DNA of 23,969 bases from Cylindrodendrum hubeiense (GCA_014621425.1 JAANBB010000536.1:1-23969), one strand, 5' to 3'. Shown: positions 8,163 to 18,956, numbered from the stretch's first letter. Numbers and translations are program-made. The notes: generated by a model not told the origin, from the sequence alone.

Positions 8163-10072
8163 TCAACGTGAATCAAGTTGAGGTTGTCCGCTCAACTCAT
8201 CCGATACTCGGGAGTCAAGCCTCGCGATGATGTCAATGATGGTGGACAGGAGGGATCGGGCACGGGACGAAACCGTTTCATTCACGTTCTGGTGCACAAT
8301 TTCCAGGAGGCTGACGCCAACCTGCCGAAGCTTCTCAACCTGACAATGAACTTAGCTAATAGTCGTCGGGTTTAGAAGACTCCCAAAACTTACCATCGGC
8401 TCCCCATTTGCATGCAATGCTTCAAAAGGGATGCTTGCGGCTGCAGCAGCCAAGTCGCTGGCAATGTCAATCTTCCGTAAGGCCAGCATGTCTGGGTTAC
8501 TTGTAAGCCCAAGAAGGGTGCAAAACCCCCTCTCCATAGCTCGGCGTAATAAAATAAGCCGGAGACAGTGAAATGTTATGACTATGTTCGCCCGTTGGTG
8601 CCAAAATGTCCGCCGCTGATAGTCGATAGCTGTCTCATTTCGAGTAGTGTGGCAATCAGGGTTGCGAAGCCATGGCGGAAGCGTGTCGAGAATACCACAG
8701 AAAGCCATGTACGAATGCATAATTCCCATCTGAACAGGGTCTTGAGCCGGGACATCGCAGCAAGATCGTTTGTAGAGGCGTGATAGCGTTTTCATGTCGA
8801 GAAGAATTTCTGTCGCCATAGTCCAAAGTCTGTAAGATAGATAGAATCCTTCATGCAGCTGTTTCTCGTACAGATGATCATAAAATCCATCTCCGGGGAC
8901 TAATAAGCTGAAATCGTCCTCGATGATGGTTGGAGTAGCAACAGACTCGTTCAGGCATATTTCGTGGAAGATGATGGACCTATTATTGAGGACCGAAGCC
9001 GACTTGTCGCTCATAGAGAGCGATATAAAAACATTTTTGCGAAGCTTCGATTCCAGTGGTGAAAGGTTTTGATAGGAGGATTCATCGTATAGCCGCATCT
9101 CCATGGCTAGTCGCAGAGCATCGCCCAAAACATACCAGGACTTACGCGTCTGTCCCAAATGGTGGAGAGCTGCAGAATGGCAACTTCGTATGAAAAGCGA
9201 GCTCGAGTCGGCGTGGGAGATGTCCCAATCCTCGAAGCAAGCCAGCATATTGCGAGATGCAGATAGTAAAGGTACCAATAAAGCATCCCTACGGCAATCT
9301 GTGGTAGTTTGACGGGATCGACAGCTAGCTGCGGCACAGACAGCAGTCAGAAGCGTAAACGCGCGCATATCGGCCTCTCGTCGTGATGTCTCGGTAATAA
9401 ATTCTGTGCCTGCATCAATGGTGCAAACAGATGTCTAGAAGACGGCAAAAGCAGTCGAACATTCTTCTTGAGGGTATATGGATGGATCATTGGTAATGAT
9501 GGGAAGTTCAAAAGCATGAACTTGTCAATGTATTCGTACGCCGTCTCCTCCAACGGGAGGCCCGTAGCCTCCAATGCTACACTGAGCGCTTGGTGCACTT
9601 GGGTAGGTCCATAGTCCGGCCCAAAGGCTCCAGTAAGGCGTAACGATTCTTGAGTCGTCAGCGGGGACAATCCAAAGGGAGATTGGTGGGTCTGGGGAGT
9701 GTTTCCAAAGTCCTGCGACGGGTGGGATGAAGGCGAGAAGACCAGGTCCTCGTTCAGTGGAACCGGCCTCAATCCCACTTCACTCAAGCCGTCGGGGGAT
9801 CGAGGAGTAGGCGAAATAACCGGCTCGCTGCTAGAGGCATCGCCAGCTCCGAGTCTAGAGAGCGTCCGCGGCTTCGGGCCTCGCTTCTTCCTCCGAGCGC
9901 TGTACTCGCACGTCAAGTCCAGCGCCTTGCAGTTTGAGCATTGCGATGGTATTGCGTCGCATCTGACCTTGCGTCGTCGGCATGCCTCGCACGCCTGGGT
10001 AGCGAGCCGGGCCCGCATATTGGCACCACAAACTGAAATGGGTTGAGGGGATGGTCGAGGTGAGTGTCGCAT
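8163..10072 (-). CDS. Zn2Cys6 transcription factor with fungal-specific TF domain (frame interrupted once)
   Basis: The N-terminal frame (10072 to about 9435) has a zinc cluster C-x2-C-x6-C-x6-C-x2-C-x6-C at residues 28-55, a basic linker RRKKRGPK and a Pro/Ser-rich stretch. The regulatory domain starts at FPSLPMIHP and continues from 9434 in a second frame with AFTLLTAVCA, DSSSLFIR and LRLYDE, then NNRSIIFHE. A last exon at 8339-8163 is joined by intron 8393-8340 (GTAAGT, CAG) and ends in LDSR. The two main frames overlap at 9350-9434 and differ by -1. No intron of normal length joins them without deleting the conserved segment, so an indel, an assembly error or unusual splicing is likely. 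The intact product would be about 617 residues. The start could instead be Met at 10018. The neighbouring GH43 and porter genes suggest it controls pentose or oligosaccharide use. Confidence 0.8.
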
Positions 10073-10596
10073 GTGAGAAACTCCGCGGCCTGGAGATACT
10101 CCCAGTCATGGTCGTGGGCTGGAGAAATCGAATTACTCCGAACCCCACTCCCCGAGCCCATTTCTCCGGTGCACTAGTACGACGCCTCATGTGAAGACAA
10201 CCTAGCCATTACTCCGTAGATCAAACGAGAGGCAGGTTTACCTTAGTTCAGACTCCAGTTTTCTTCCCTCAACTCCATTTAACCTCTCCATTGAGCTTGA
10301 CTTCTGCTTTTACCCGGGGAATCCTCGAACCCCAGGACTACGCTCCTAGCGTGTGGAGAAGGCTTTCATCCCGCATGACCCCCCGTCCCCATTCCCACGC
10401 GATCCCCAGCTCTGGAGCACAGTGGCGTTTTCGGTTAGCATTCTCCTGCAGACCCGATTTGGTGCGGTTGGCATTGATGGATGACTATAAGAGTTAAAGA
10501 GACTCCGGTCTGATCTGCGTTTGACATTTCCAAGGGTCCCAGAGACGACGATCACTCAATCCTCATCTTCAACTATTTGCCTTCGACAATTTCAAT
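10073..10596. promoter_or_regulatory. Divergent promoter between regulator and sugar porter
   Basis: This 524-base region serves the regulator (-) and the MFS porter (+). It holds four CGGAG elements at 10081-10216 and a ninth CTCCG at 10503-10507 without the A/T flank. GGCTAG at 10207-10202 on the minus strand matches the XlnR-type GGCTAR motif, and TATAAG at 10486-10491 lies about 105 bases before the porter start. CTCAAC followed by TTTCAG just inside the 10072 start could be the 3' end of an upstream leader intron. Confidence 0.55.
10081..10216 (-). promoter_or_regulatory. Cluster of four CGGAG elements in the shared promoter
   Basis: CTCCG on the + strand at 10081-10085, 10136-10140, 10164-10168 and 10212-10216 reads CGGAGTTT, CGGAGTAAT, CGGAGAAAT and CGGAGTAAT on the minus strand. 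The copy at 10136 shares an identical 11-mer, GAATTACTCCG, with the 8126 copy in the GH43 promoter. The arrangement suggests autoregulation plus control of the porter (inference). Confidence 0.55.
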
Positions 10597-12377
10597 ATGA
10601 CGTCCACCCCGGTGGCTAGCAAGGTCTCGGTCGAGGTTCATAACACCCATCATGAACTCGACCCAGAAGCAGTTCAACCCCTGCCTCCAAACACGTCTGG
10701 TGGCATTCTGGAGCTGTGGAAAAACAAGCGAATCTTGGGCTGGTGTAAGTCATTGGAAACGCAATAAGCAACCACTGCACACTCATGCTAACCTGTACAT
10801 AAACAAGGCCTCCTAATTTTCATCCTCCCCATTAACTTTGGGTACGAAATCGCTCTCGTTGGCAACATCCTCGCTATACCGTCCTTCCTCGAGCGCTTCG
10901 GTGACGACACACCCAACGGCCGTGAAATCCCCACCCAGACCCAGCAGATCCTCAACGCTGCCTCGTACGGAGGCATATTTGTGGCAGCTTTCGCGACAGG
11001 CTTCATTTCAGACATATGGGGTCGGCGGAAGGTCATCTTTGCCGGATGCATCCTCTGCATTGCGGGCATCTTGGTTCAGACCTTCGCCCAGTCCATCATG
11101 ATGATCTTCGGTGGCAAGCTCATCAGCACGCTAGGCTTTGGTCTAGGTCATTCTTTGGCCCCTGTTTTCGTGGCCGAGATTGCTCCTGACCACATCCGTG
11201 GATTTTGCTTGATTCTCATCAACACCATGATTGTCATTGGACAGTGGTCATGCGCTCTCGTCGGCTACTGGGGCACATTCATCGAAGGTGATTGGGGGTG
11301 GCGGATGCCCATTCTGACACAGCTTTTGCCCCCGGTAACGATGCTTATTCTCGGTGTCCTTCTATTACCCGAGTCACCCTCTTGGTTACTCATGAAAGGT
11401 CGCCGCAGTGAAGCTACAAAGTCCATGAGCAAGTTCTATGGGCCCGAAGTGGATGTCGAGCCCAAATTGGCTGAGATAGAAGCAACTTTGGCCAAGGAGA
11501 AGGAGATTAATGATCAAGGTTCCTCATACCTCGAATGTTTCCAGGGAGTCAATCGCCGGCGAACAATTATCGTTGGAATGGTGTATCTGTCTCAACAGTT
11601 CAACGGAGCAGGCTTCGTTGGCGGCTATCTCCCGTCAGTTTATCTCATATATCACCCTCCAACGAAATGCACGTCTAATCTTAAATAGATATTTCTTTAC
11701 CGTCGCTGGAGTTAGCAACGCAGTAGCTGTTGCCCAGGGAGCATATGCAATCCAACTGGTCGGCAACATCCTGTCGTGGTTCGCTATCGATAGACTAGGC
11801 CGCCGACCTATGATTGTGTACGGCTCAATGGTGCTGACGTCGCTTCTGCTTCTCATCGGTGGCATCAGCATGTTGGACAATCAGAGCGCGCTCAGTGCCA
11901 TGGTCGCCCTGATGGCCATTTGGGGATTTATTGTACGTCTACAATTCCCTCCCAGGAATATCTAAGGTCCGAAAATTCACTGACATTTTCTCTCAGTACC
12001 AACTCACCATAGGTGCAGTAGCCTTCGCGGTTGGCGGTGAAACGCCCAGTCTTCGCCTTAGGCAGAAGACATACTCACTCAATGTCATGTCCAATACCTC
12101 TGCAGCCACCTTAGTTGGCATGGTACTCCCGATTCTCATCAATCCTGGACAAGCCAATCTTGGTGGAAAGGTCGCATTCGTGTTTTTCGCGGCGGCCCTG
12201 CCCTTTACGGTGTACTTCTATTTCTGCCTCCCGGAAATGAAGGGCCGTAGTTATCTTGAGCTGGAAGAGATGTTCCAGAAGAAGGTACCGGCGCGTCAAT
12301 TCAAGAATTATCGTGTTGAGGTGGAATATATCCCTGGCGAGGATGGCGAAAAGGCAGCGGTGATCTTGAAGGAGTAG
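10597..12377 (+). CDS. MFS sugar porter (SP family)
   Basis: Four exons (10597-10744, 10808-11633, 11689-11932, 11997-12377) join in phase to 532 residues. Introns are 10745-10807, 11634-11688 and 11933-11996, with GCTAAC or CTGAC branches at the first and third. The protein has sugar-porter hallmarks: GRRK after the second membrane segment, EIAPDHIRG, PESPSWLLMKGR closing the first half, SQQFNGAG in helix 7, DRLGRRP in the second half and LPEMKGRSYLELEEMF at the end, replacing the usual PETKG. About twelve hydrophobic segments place it in the plasma membrane as a proton-coupled sugar importer. It is divergent from the regulator gene and shares its promoter. The cluster suggests a pentose or oligosaccharide substrate, but the sequence does not fix it. 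Confidence 0.9.
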
Positions 12378-12905
12378 GATAAATTCTTGACGATGTGCAG
12401 TCAACTGAAGGACGATATTCTGTCCTACCGAACAAATTCATTTCCAGTCCAAATTGAGTGTGCTTTAACTCAAGATATTTACAGTTGCAAAATGCACATA
12501 ACCTACTAGGGTCAACAGTTCGCTACACTGCAACAATATTGTTATTTCAATACCGTGATTGTAGCCTGTGGTTTATCGGTGACTTTTCCGAGGATTGATG
12601 AGTCTGTTGATTGCATGAGGATGCGATGCGGGTTTCTTCGACGCTTCATCGGCAATTTATCAATTATAGTTAGAATGTGAACGATCAGGCAAATGTACCA
12701 GGCTTTGTCTCTATAATACGAGGCAACCCGAATGGTCCTAAACTCTGTTGTAGTAACTTCACTTAACTCGTTCTTAGTAATGTGATTTTGCTTCTATATT
12801 GATATCTTGGTATACATTGTAATGAAACTTTCAGAGGCAAATCCAAAGCATGCCTCCGCGGTAGCTTCAACCGCAACAATCCCAAAACGCCATCGCAAAT
12901 TGCGC
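12378..12905. other. Convergent 3' intergenic region
   Basis: It separates the 3' ends of the sugar porter (+) and the Hsp70-like gene (-). A perfect 12-bp palindrome AACAATATTGTT lies at 12532-12543. No gene is recognised; AT-rich 3' flanking sequence is the simplest reading. Confidence 0.5.
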
Positions 12906-14366
12906 TTAAATATCTGGCCACATACCCTCCTCCTCTTCTATACCAGTTCCCGAGGTAGGAGCACACGACCCCTCGCCAGTCCCGTCTAAAGGAGAAAACG
13001 GCTGGTCTCCTCTTCCACACTCGGAAGCCAGGCAATAGTGTCCCGCCTCGAGCCTCAACCGCGACCACATGGCCGCGCCTCTAGCCGCCGCAAAAGTCGT
13101 ATTCTCGGGTTGTAAAACTTCAAAGTTTGAGAAACTATAACGCAGTGCCATGCCAGCCCGGCGTGCTGTGGTGAAATCGAAGACCCTATTGTGAGGTATT
13201 CCAGATACTATTTCCTGCCCTGGGTTCTGAAGCGCTGGGAGGTCTCCCCCTTCGCCGGCAAGGAGAATGATGCCCGTTGGATGAGATTCTGAGATTTGTT
13301 CCTTGTACCAACCAAGGTCTTGGCGAGCACGTTCGCGTATGGCCTTTTTCGCTTTTAGCCAGTGTTTAGCATACGGCTTGTATTTATTGGGGAGACCTCC
13401 GCTTCTCGTCATGCTCCCCCTGATTCCTTCAGCTTTAGGCTTATTGTAAAAGCACTCAGCGCTTTGAACCCCCATGTACACTGTGTCGTTTGTGTAACTG
13501 CATCTCAAAGTCAGCGCTCCAAGTCATACATGAAAAGCAATCGCAGTAATTGTTTCAGGCTTAAAAACTTGGCCCTAAGCTGACTCAAGGGGGGGGGGGG
13601 GGGGGGTTTACAAACCTGACAAGGAAAACAGCCTGATTTTGCATCATACTAGTCTCATCCTGCCCACCATGCCCATAAGACCCAAATGGTTCACAGAGCT
13701 GGTATCCGTTCGCTGCGAGTATGGCCTGGGTCTCTGTGATATACACCGGCTCCTTGGGGTCCATGGAGAAAGGTGTCAATCCAGCAAGCAAGAGAGCCTC
13801 GTTAACCGGGTGGGTATCAGGATATTCATTCTGCCACTTGCTCAGCCAAGGCGCGGTGACAGACACCTGGGCGATGGGCATCCCCAGAGCAGCCTCGGAC
13901 TCCTCTTTCAGGTTTGAGATGACTTCAACCAGGAGCATGGCGTCGTTTGATGGATCTGGTGGCGAAATGTGGAAACCAATCATTCGCAAGAATTGAGTTA
14001 CCCACTGGGTGCACCGTCGACGGCGTCGCTCATCCGGACTCCGGGGTATTGGGGCCGACTCTGCGGCGAGTTTCATGAGCTCCCTGTACTCGTCGGATGC
14101 GGGGACCTTTGCCAGGTCGACGACGGATCCATTGTGAAAGTAGGCGACGGATGTTCTGACGACGCCAATGAGCAATCATTCGGTAGAGTTGGTCGCAGTC
14201 CGGGAGTCACTCACCCATATGACTGCCCCAGGTCAAATCCCACCGCAACTTCGTCCCTCACGCGCTCCGGAACGCAGGCGAAACAGCGCTCAGTCCGCTG
14301 GCCGTGCGCCTGCGGCAGGAGACCGCCTAAGACGAGCGCTAAGCCCCAAGACGCCCTAGGCCACAT
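12906..14366 (-). CDS. Secreted Hsp70-like (actin-fold ATPase-like) protein
   Basis: Exons 14366-14215, 14155-13616 and 13497-12906 join to 427 residues; introns are 14214-14156 (GTGAGT, CAG) and 13615-13498 (GTTTGT, GCTGAC branch, CAG). Residues 1-22 form a signal peptide (ALVLGGLLPQAHG). VGFDLGQSYG at 42-51 is an Hsp70 phosphate-1 loop (family form IDLGTTYS), followed by SVAYFHNGSV. LLAGEGGDLPAL near 309-320 fits the adenosine-binding segment, and AAARGAAMWSR near 367-377 fits the conserved end of the nucleotide-binding domain. The phosphate-2 motif (DLGGGT in Hsp70) is replaced around AVFLVSYTNDT, and no substrate-binding domain follows. It is a degenerate secretory-pathway relative rather than a standard chaperone. 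ATP binding is uncertain and its role is unknown. Confidence 0.8.
13589..13606 (+). repeat. 18-base homopolymeric G tract (C18 on the gene's strand)
   Basis: An uninterrupted run of 18 G on the + strand sits inside the 118-nt second intron of the Hsp70-like gene, starting nine bases after the 5' splice site. It lies outside coding sequence, so length changes would not shift the frame, but it could affect splicing or be prone to sequencing error. Confidence 0.9.
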
Positions 14367-15020
14367 TGCTGGGTACAGGTAACGTTAGTTCAACGTGTGG
14401 TGCGTCGCGCAGTCGAAGAGTCGCCGTCGTCGCTCGTTTCCGCGCGGAACACAACAGTGTAAGGTTAAGCTTCTCGCGACGTGCCTTGGGCCAGTTTTAA
14501 GCATCGTTCATCCAGGCGCAGTCAGCTTGCTGTCAGCTTGCACAGCCATTGCTGGGGTCCAGGGATCGTGGCCAACACAGCATGGGAGCATCCACCGCCA
14601 GCGATTGGCCCGGTGACTTCTGCTTCCAGCCGCATCGCCAGGCACGAGTGGAGTCTGTCGATCCTCCGCTAAACTTGAAACGAGCTGAACCATGTTTGGG
14701 ACTTGTGTACCGAGTAAGAATATGGAGTAGGAATATGCAGTTTGTGATGTTTTCTTATATGGTTTCTATCGAGAATTACATTAACAGCTATATGCCGCAC
14801 ATCTCTTTGGCTCTTTTAGAACCCCAATGTTTCATATGCAAGCTCTCAGACGACAACGCTGTACCCGTCTGCCAAGAGACCGCTCTGTCGTTGCCGCTTC
14901 TAGACAATTGCCAAACCCACAGAAACGCCATGCTTCCCCTTCGTAGGATAACCGAAACCCAGTCACCCTCCACGAGACAATAACAAGGAAATTTTATATA
15001 TATCTGAGCAAATCAAACGC
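14367..15020. other. Intergenic region upstream of the Hsp70-like gene
   Basis: It lies between the MFS multidrug transporter's stop codon and the Hsp70-like start codon, both on the minus strand. It should hold the Hsp70-like promoter and the transporter's 3' flank. I see no TATA box close to 14366 and no supported gene; the longest frame (14549-14983, +) lacks any recognisable feature. Confidence 0.45.
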
Positions 15021-16983
15021 CTACGCGCTCTCCTTGGGCTCATTCGCGAGGCTGTCCCTTCGGGCCACAACAGCAGCCAGGGCCGTGTCGTTTGAGTCCT
15101 CCTTCTCGTCGTCGCCCGATGTTGATGGGGCACGGGCGAGACCAGCAGGCGGCGCAGTGGGCGCGTAAGCACTTCTCTGTCGGATCTTGGCGCCGTACTT
15201 GTAGAAGATGAAGGGGATGGGGGCGAGCACAAGGGCGACGCAACCCAGGAGGGTACCAGCCCACTGGATACCCATGCCGTCGAACATCTGGCGCGCAAAT
15301 AGCGGGAAGGCAGCACCGCAGAGAGATCGCAGGAAAGTGTTGCCAGCGATGGCTGAAGCGGCAAACATGAGGTAGGCATCGACGAGGTAGTTGAGGGCCT
15401 GGAGGAAGATGGACATGAGACCGAAGCCAGTGCAAAGGCCACTGATTGCGGGAACGATCCAGTGAATATCATCGGTGTATCCGGTCCTACAGATATCGTT
15501 AGCATTTAGATTCATCAGTCTAGAACGGAATTATAAAAACTTACCATCCGAACCAGAAGATACCAATGGCAAAAGAAACACCACCGGCCATGACGTTGGG
15601 CAGTCGCCATTCGGGAACGGGAATTCCATTGTTGGCAGCCAACTTGCGAAGATACCAGGGTTGCTGGAGAATGACGGAAACACCAGCAAGTAGCTGACCG
15701 ATGATCATGCCGAAGAAGGTCAGGCCAGACTTGCCAAGCGTGAAGCCGTGGACGCCAACGAAGACGAGCGGGTAAGCAGTAAGGAAAAGGTAAAGCAGGC
15801 CATAGATGAAGCTCATGTAGATAGAGAGCAGCAAGATGATGGGCTCAGTAAACAGCAGGCGAAGGGGTCGCGAGAAGTTCTTCTGGACAAGCTCCTTGAA
15901 GTCGACTTCAATTTCCTCCTGCTTAGCGTGGATGCCCCAGTTCTTGGTGCGGCGGCGCAACTCGGCAGCCTTCTCAATGAGGATCACGGGAGGGTAAGTC
16001 TCCTCGAGGAAAATGACGTCGAGAATGAAAGCGACGAAACCCATGATAGAGGGGAGGTACTCGGTCCAGCGCCAGCCGAGACTAGAAGTGACGATGAAGC
16101 CGCCGATAAAGGGGGCGAGGAGAGGACCTGTGAAGACGGCCATGGAGAAGAGCGTAATGGCAGTGCCACGGGTTCGGTTGTCGAACATGTCGGAGAAGAC
16201 GGCGGCGACGACGGCGAGGGGGCAAGCACCAAAGAAGCCGCTGAAGAAGCGGCAGATCAGGATGGTCTGGATATCCTTACCGGTGGCACAGGCGATGGAG
16301 AAGACGGAGAAGCCAAACATGGAGATGACAATTGGGAAGCGGCGGCCGCGCAACTCAGAGAGAGGCGCCCAGAGAGACGGACCAAAGGCGAAACCAAGGA
16401 CGTAGAGGGCTGTTCCCAGCAGACCAACCTCGCCGCTCACTGAATACTGGGCAGCGACGGCCGCGGTGGCGGTAGAGAAGATGGACGAAGTGAACGAGGC
16501 CGTCATGGTGGTGTAGCCCAAGACAGCCGCCGTGATGAGCTTCTTCTTCAACGGCCAGTTCTGCGAGTGCATCGGGTCAGTGGGCCCGTCGAACTCGACA
16601 ACGTACTCCTCCTGCTCGGGCAGCGGCGGGGGGAACGGCTTTCCGGCGCCAAAGGCCGGCAGCGGGCGGCGCGAGGCCCGGCTGGTGGTGCGCGAGCGCA
16701 GGCCGCCGCCGACGGTGGCATTGTGCTGGCTGCGGTGGGTGGCGATGCGGCTCAGCTCGGTGGGGTGGCGCTCGAGGTCGTTTTGCGTCGAAATGCGGCT
16801 GAGGTTGTTGTTGAGGTTGTTGGCGTTGCTGCGGCGCCGCGCCGACGAGGTCGACGAGTCAGAGGAAACGGTCGACGTGGAGAGCACGCGCTCGATCTCG
16901 TGGCTGGCGCGCTGTTGGTATTGCTGGGAAGAGGCGTCTCGCTCGGCGTCGATGAGCTCTTGATCGACGATGTCCACACCCAT
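15021..16983 (-). CDS. DHA1-type MFS multidrug/polyamine transporter
   Basis: Exons 16983-15545 and 15486-15021 join across a 58-nt intron (15544-15487, GTAAGT, GCTAAC branch, TAG) to give 634 residues. A Ser/Asn/Arg-rich cytosolic N-terminus of about 145 residues ends in FDGPTDPMHSQNWPLKKK, the signature that precedes helix 1 in the fungal Tpo1/Flu1-like drug:H+ antiporters. Other hallmarks are the motif-A-like LSELRGRRFPIV, the antiporter-type TGPLLAPFIGGF and GWRWTEYLPSIMG. A charged tail of about 55 residues ends the protein. Likely role: plasma-membrane export of drugs, toxins or polyamines. The coding DNA is GC-rich with mostly G/C-ending codons. The upstream DNA is C/T- and CA-rich, typical of an actively transcribed fungal gene. 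Confidence 0.9.
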
Positions 16984-18956
16984 GATGAAATGAGTGGCTC
17001 TCAGGTGAGAGTGAGTATGTCGGTGGTGTGAGTGTATGTCGTGATGTCAATTGACTGTGTCTGTATCGATGTAAGAGGATCCGACGGCGCTCTGGGCTCA
17101 ATGACACTGAGCAATCGTAATTAAACCGATGGTATGAATGAAGGGAAACAGGAGAAGAGGAGAAGAAGCGAGGGAGGGTGAAGCCGTAGTAAAGTATAAT
17201 CCCAGCCAGACGCCCATCCCCCTCTCAGTGTGAGTGGGAGCGCAAGCTTGGGCTAAACAGCTTAGTGACTGCTCGTCTCGCAACTATGACGCAGACAGCT
17301 GCCGCCGAGCAAGGCCGCTTTTCCGGGGATAACCAATTAATCCCCACCGGCGCCGACGCTAACGAGCTTTTACGACCCGGCGGAACCCCCGAGGGCCCCA
17401 ACAACGAACGTTTGCGGGCGGGAGTGGAGCTGGGCCAGGGCGGCCAGGGCAAAAAAAGGACTGCGCCGGAATGGAATCGAAACTCGGCTTCTGTTTTCCT
17501 TCCGAGCTGGGCGTCGCTGCTTCGATACGTCTCAGATCTGTTTTTGCTGAATCCAGGAGATCGGGCTGCGATACCGATTGGGAAAAGGAGGTGCAAACAC
17601 ACGATTCCCTCATGCCTGTCACTTTTATAAGTTGGCCCCTTGGCGATAGGGAAGCCAGGGACCTTGGGCGCACGAGGGCCCTGACGGCCGGAAGAGACAA
17701 CTCCTAACATGCCCCGGTTCCGCCTCCATCATGGATCCGTCCCCACGTGTGTCCCGTTGTTGATCGCAAGGCGCGCCCCAGGGCGCCCTTCCAGACGCAA
17801 CAGATCAAGTTCCGAAGCGCAGGGTTGCAGAAATCTCTGTTGCGACGCGCGCACAGTCGCCCACCGGAGAGCCAAGGGGACCCCCCCACCCACTCTCGGC
17901 AGCCGTCTCGGCACCGGTGCCGTCCAGCTGGGTTTGATGCAGGTCTTTCGCCCCAACGCGGTAGATGACATATCATGGATTCTGCGAAGAGCTGCAGGCG
18001 AAAGGTGATCGCCCTCGGGATTATTCAGCCTCTTCCGTCACTGTGGTTTGAATGCAATCATCGGCCAATCCCAGCCATGGCTCGCGTCTCGGCCGCGGGC
18101 ACTATTCGGAGCCGAGACCGTCTTACATCCCCTGCCACTATATCCGCACCGCACTTGCTGAATACGGAGCCCATCAACTACGGATATATGCCACCTAATT
18201 AGCCATATCCATTGTTGGGCTCCAGCTATCATTACCTGACATTAAACCCACCGGACGGGCCCCGCCGCCTCTCCTATAGCCCCTGGGAGTCGATGGGAGT
18301 CGACAGGGGATGAGTAACAGACAGAGTAGACTCACTGGGGATGAGTAACGACTAGGGGGCTTGAAGGACTGGCTAAGGAGCTTGATCAGCAAAAAAGTCC
18401 CTGTGCCTCTTCCGGGCCCTCGCTCCCGATGATCCTTGCTGGCTCCACTTGTCGAATACGTTTCAGCAGGTCTGTACTTCGTACGGACGGGTCTCTGCTG
18501 CTTTATCATCATCAGGTTGTCCTTGGCAGTCTGTTGGTGGCCCGGTCTTCGCGTTCTGTGGGAGGCGCCGAGCGCGGTGCCGAGGAGCTCCACTCTTTCC
18601 CATAGTCCCATAACGCACAGTGATGTAATTTCTCGGCATGGGCGACAGAGCAGACAGGGGGGGCCACTAACTACTACTTTAGGTAGTGTGTTTTTGCGGC
18701 TTGCGAACGCGGGAGTCGCACCGCTGGTTACCAACGGCAAGCTACGGCATCTGCTCAAGACTTTGCTCTGTTTTCATCTCGATGGATCTAGAGCTGAGGC
18801 AGCCTGGATGTTATGGTCACATCTGAGAAATCTCTTCACGCCATTCCCTCCTAACAGTCACAGATAAGCCGCGGGTGGATTTTTTCCTTATCTTTCATCC
18901 GAGTCTAATTCTACAGGCATTGTCTAGCCAAAATACAAGCATCCACGCCGGAGTCA
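16984..18956. other. Long upstream region of the MFS multidrug transporter
   Basis: Nearly 2 kb between the multidrug transporter start and the 3' end of the ITR-type transporter. Near 16984-17180 the minus strand has a CA-rich leader preceded by pyrimidine-rich DNA, consistent with a promoter. CCAAT boxes occur on the + strand near 17332 and 18063. Two copies of a 13-mer lie at 18306-18349. Several frames of 100-190 residues on both strands have no domain, signal peptide or plausible composition, so I call no gene. Confidence 0.45.
18306..18349 (+). repeat. Two 13-bp direct repeats
   Basis: GGGGATGAGTAAC occurs at 18306-18318 and 18337-18349, a spacing of 31 bases, in non-coding DNA next to a shorter repeated GGGAGTCGA. 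A local duplication is the simplest explanation. Confidence 0.65.

Noticed and set aside
14549..14983. Plus-strand frame of 144 residues upstream of the Hsp70-like gene
   Set aside because: The composition looks random, no domain is visible, and it covers likely promoter and 3' flank of two real genes.
15748..16443. Plus-strand frame of 231 residues
   Set aside because: It is antisense to the well-supported MFS multidrug transporter and is acidic low-complexity, a shadow of GC-biased codons.
17225..17710. Minus-strand frame of 161 residues and overlapping plus-strand frames
   Set aside because: Several frames are open at once because the DNA is GC-rich; none has a recognisable feature.
18195..18867. 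Frames of 187 (-) and 143 (+) residues in the long intergenic region
   Set aside because: They overlap each other on opposite strands and contain duplicated non-coding repeats; no domain or signal peptide.
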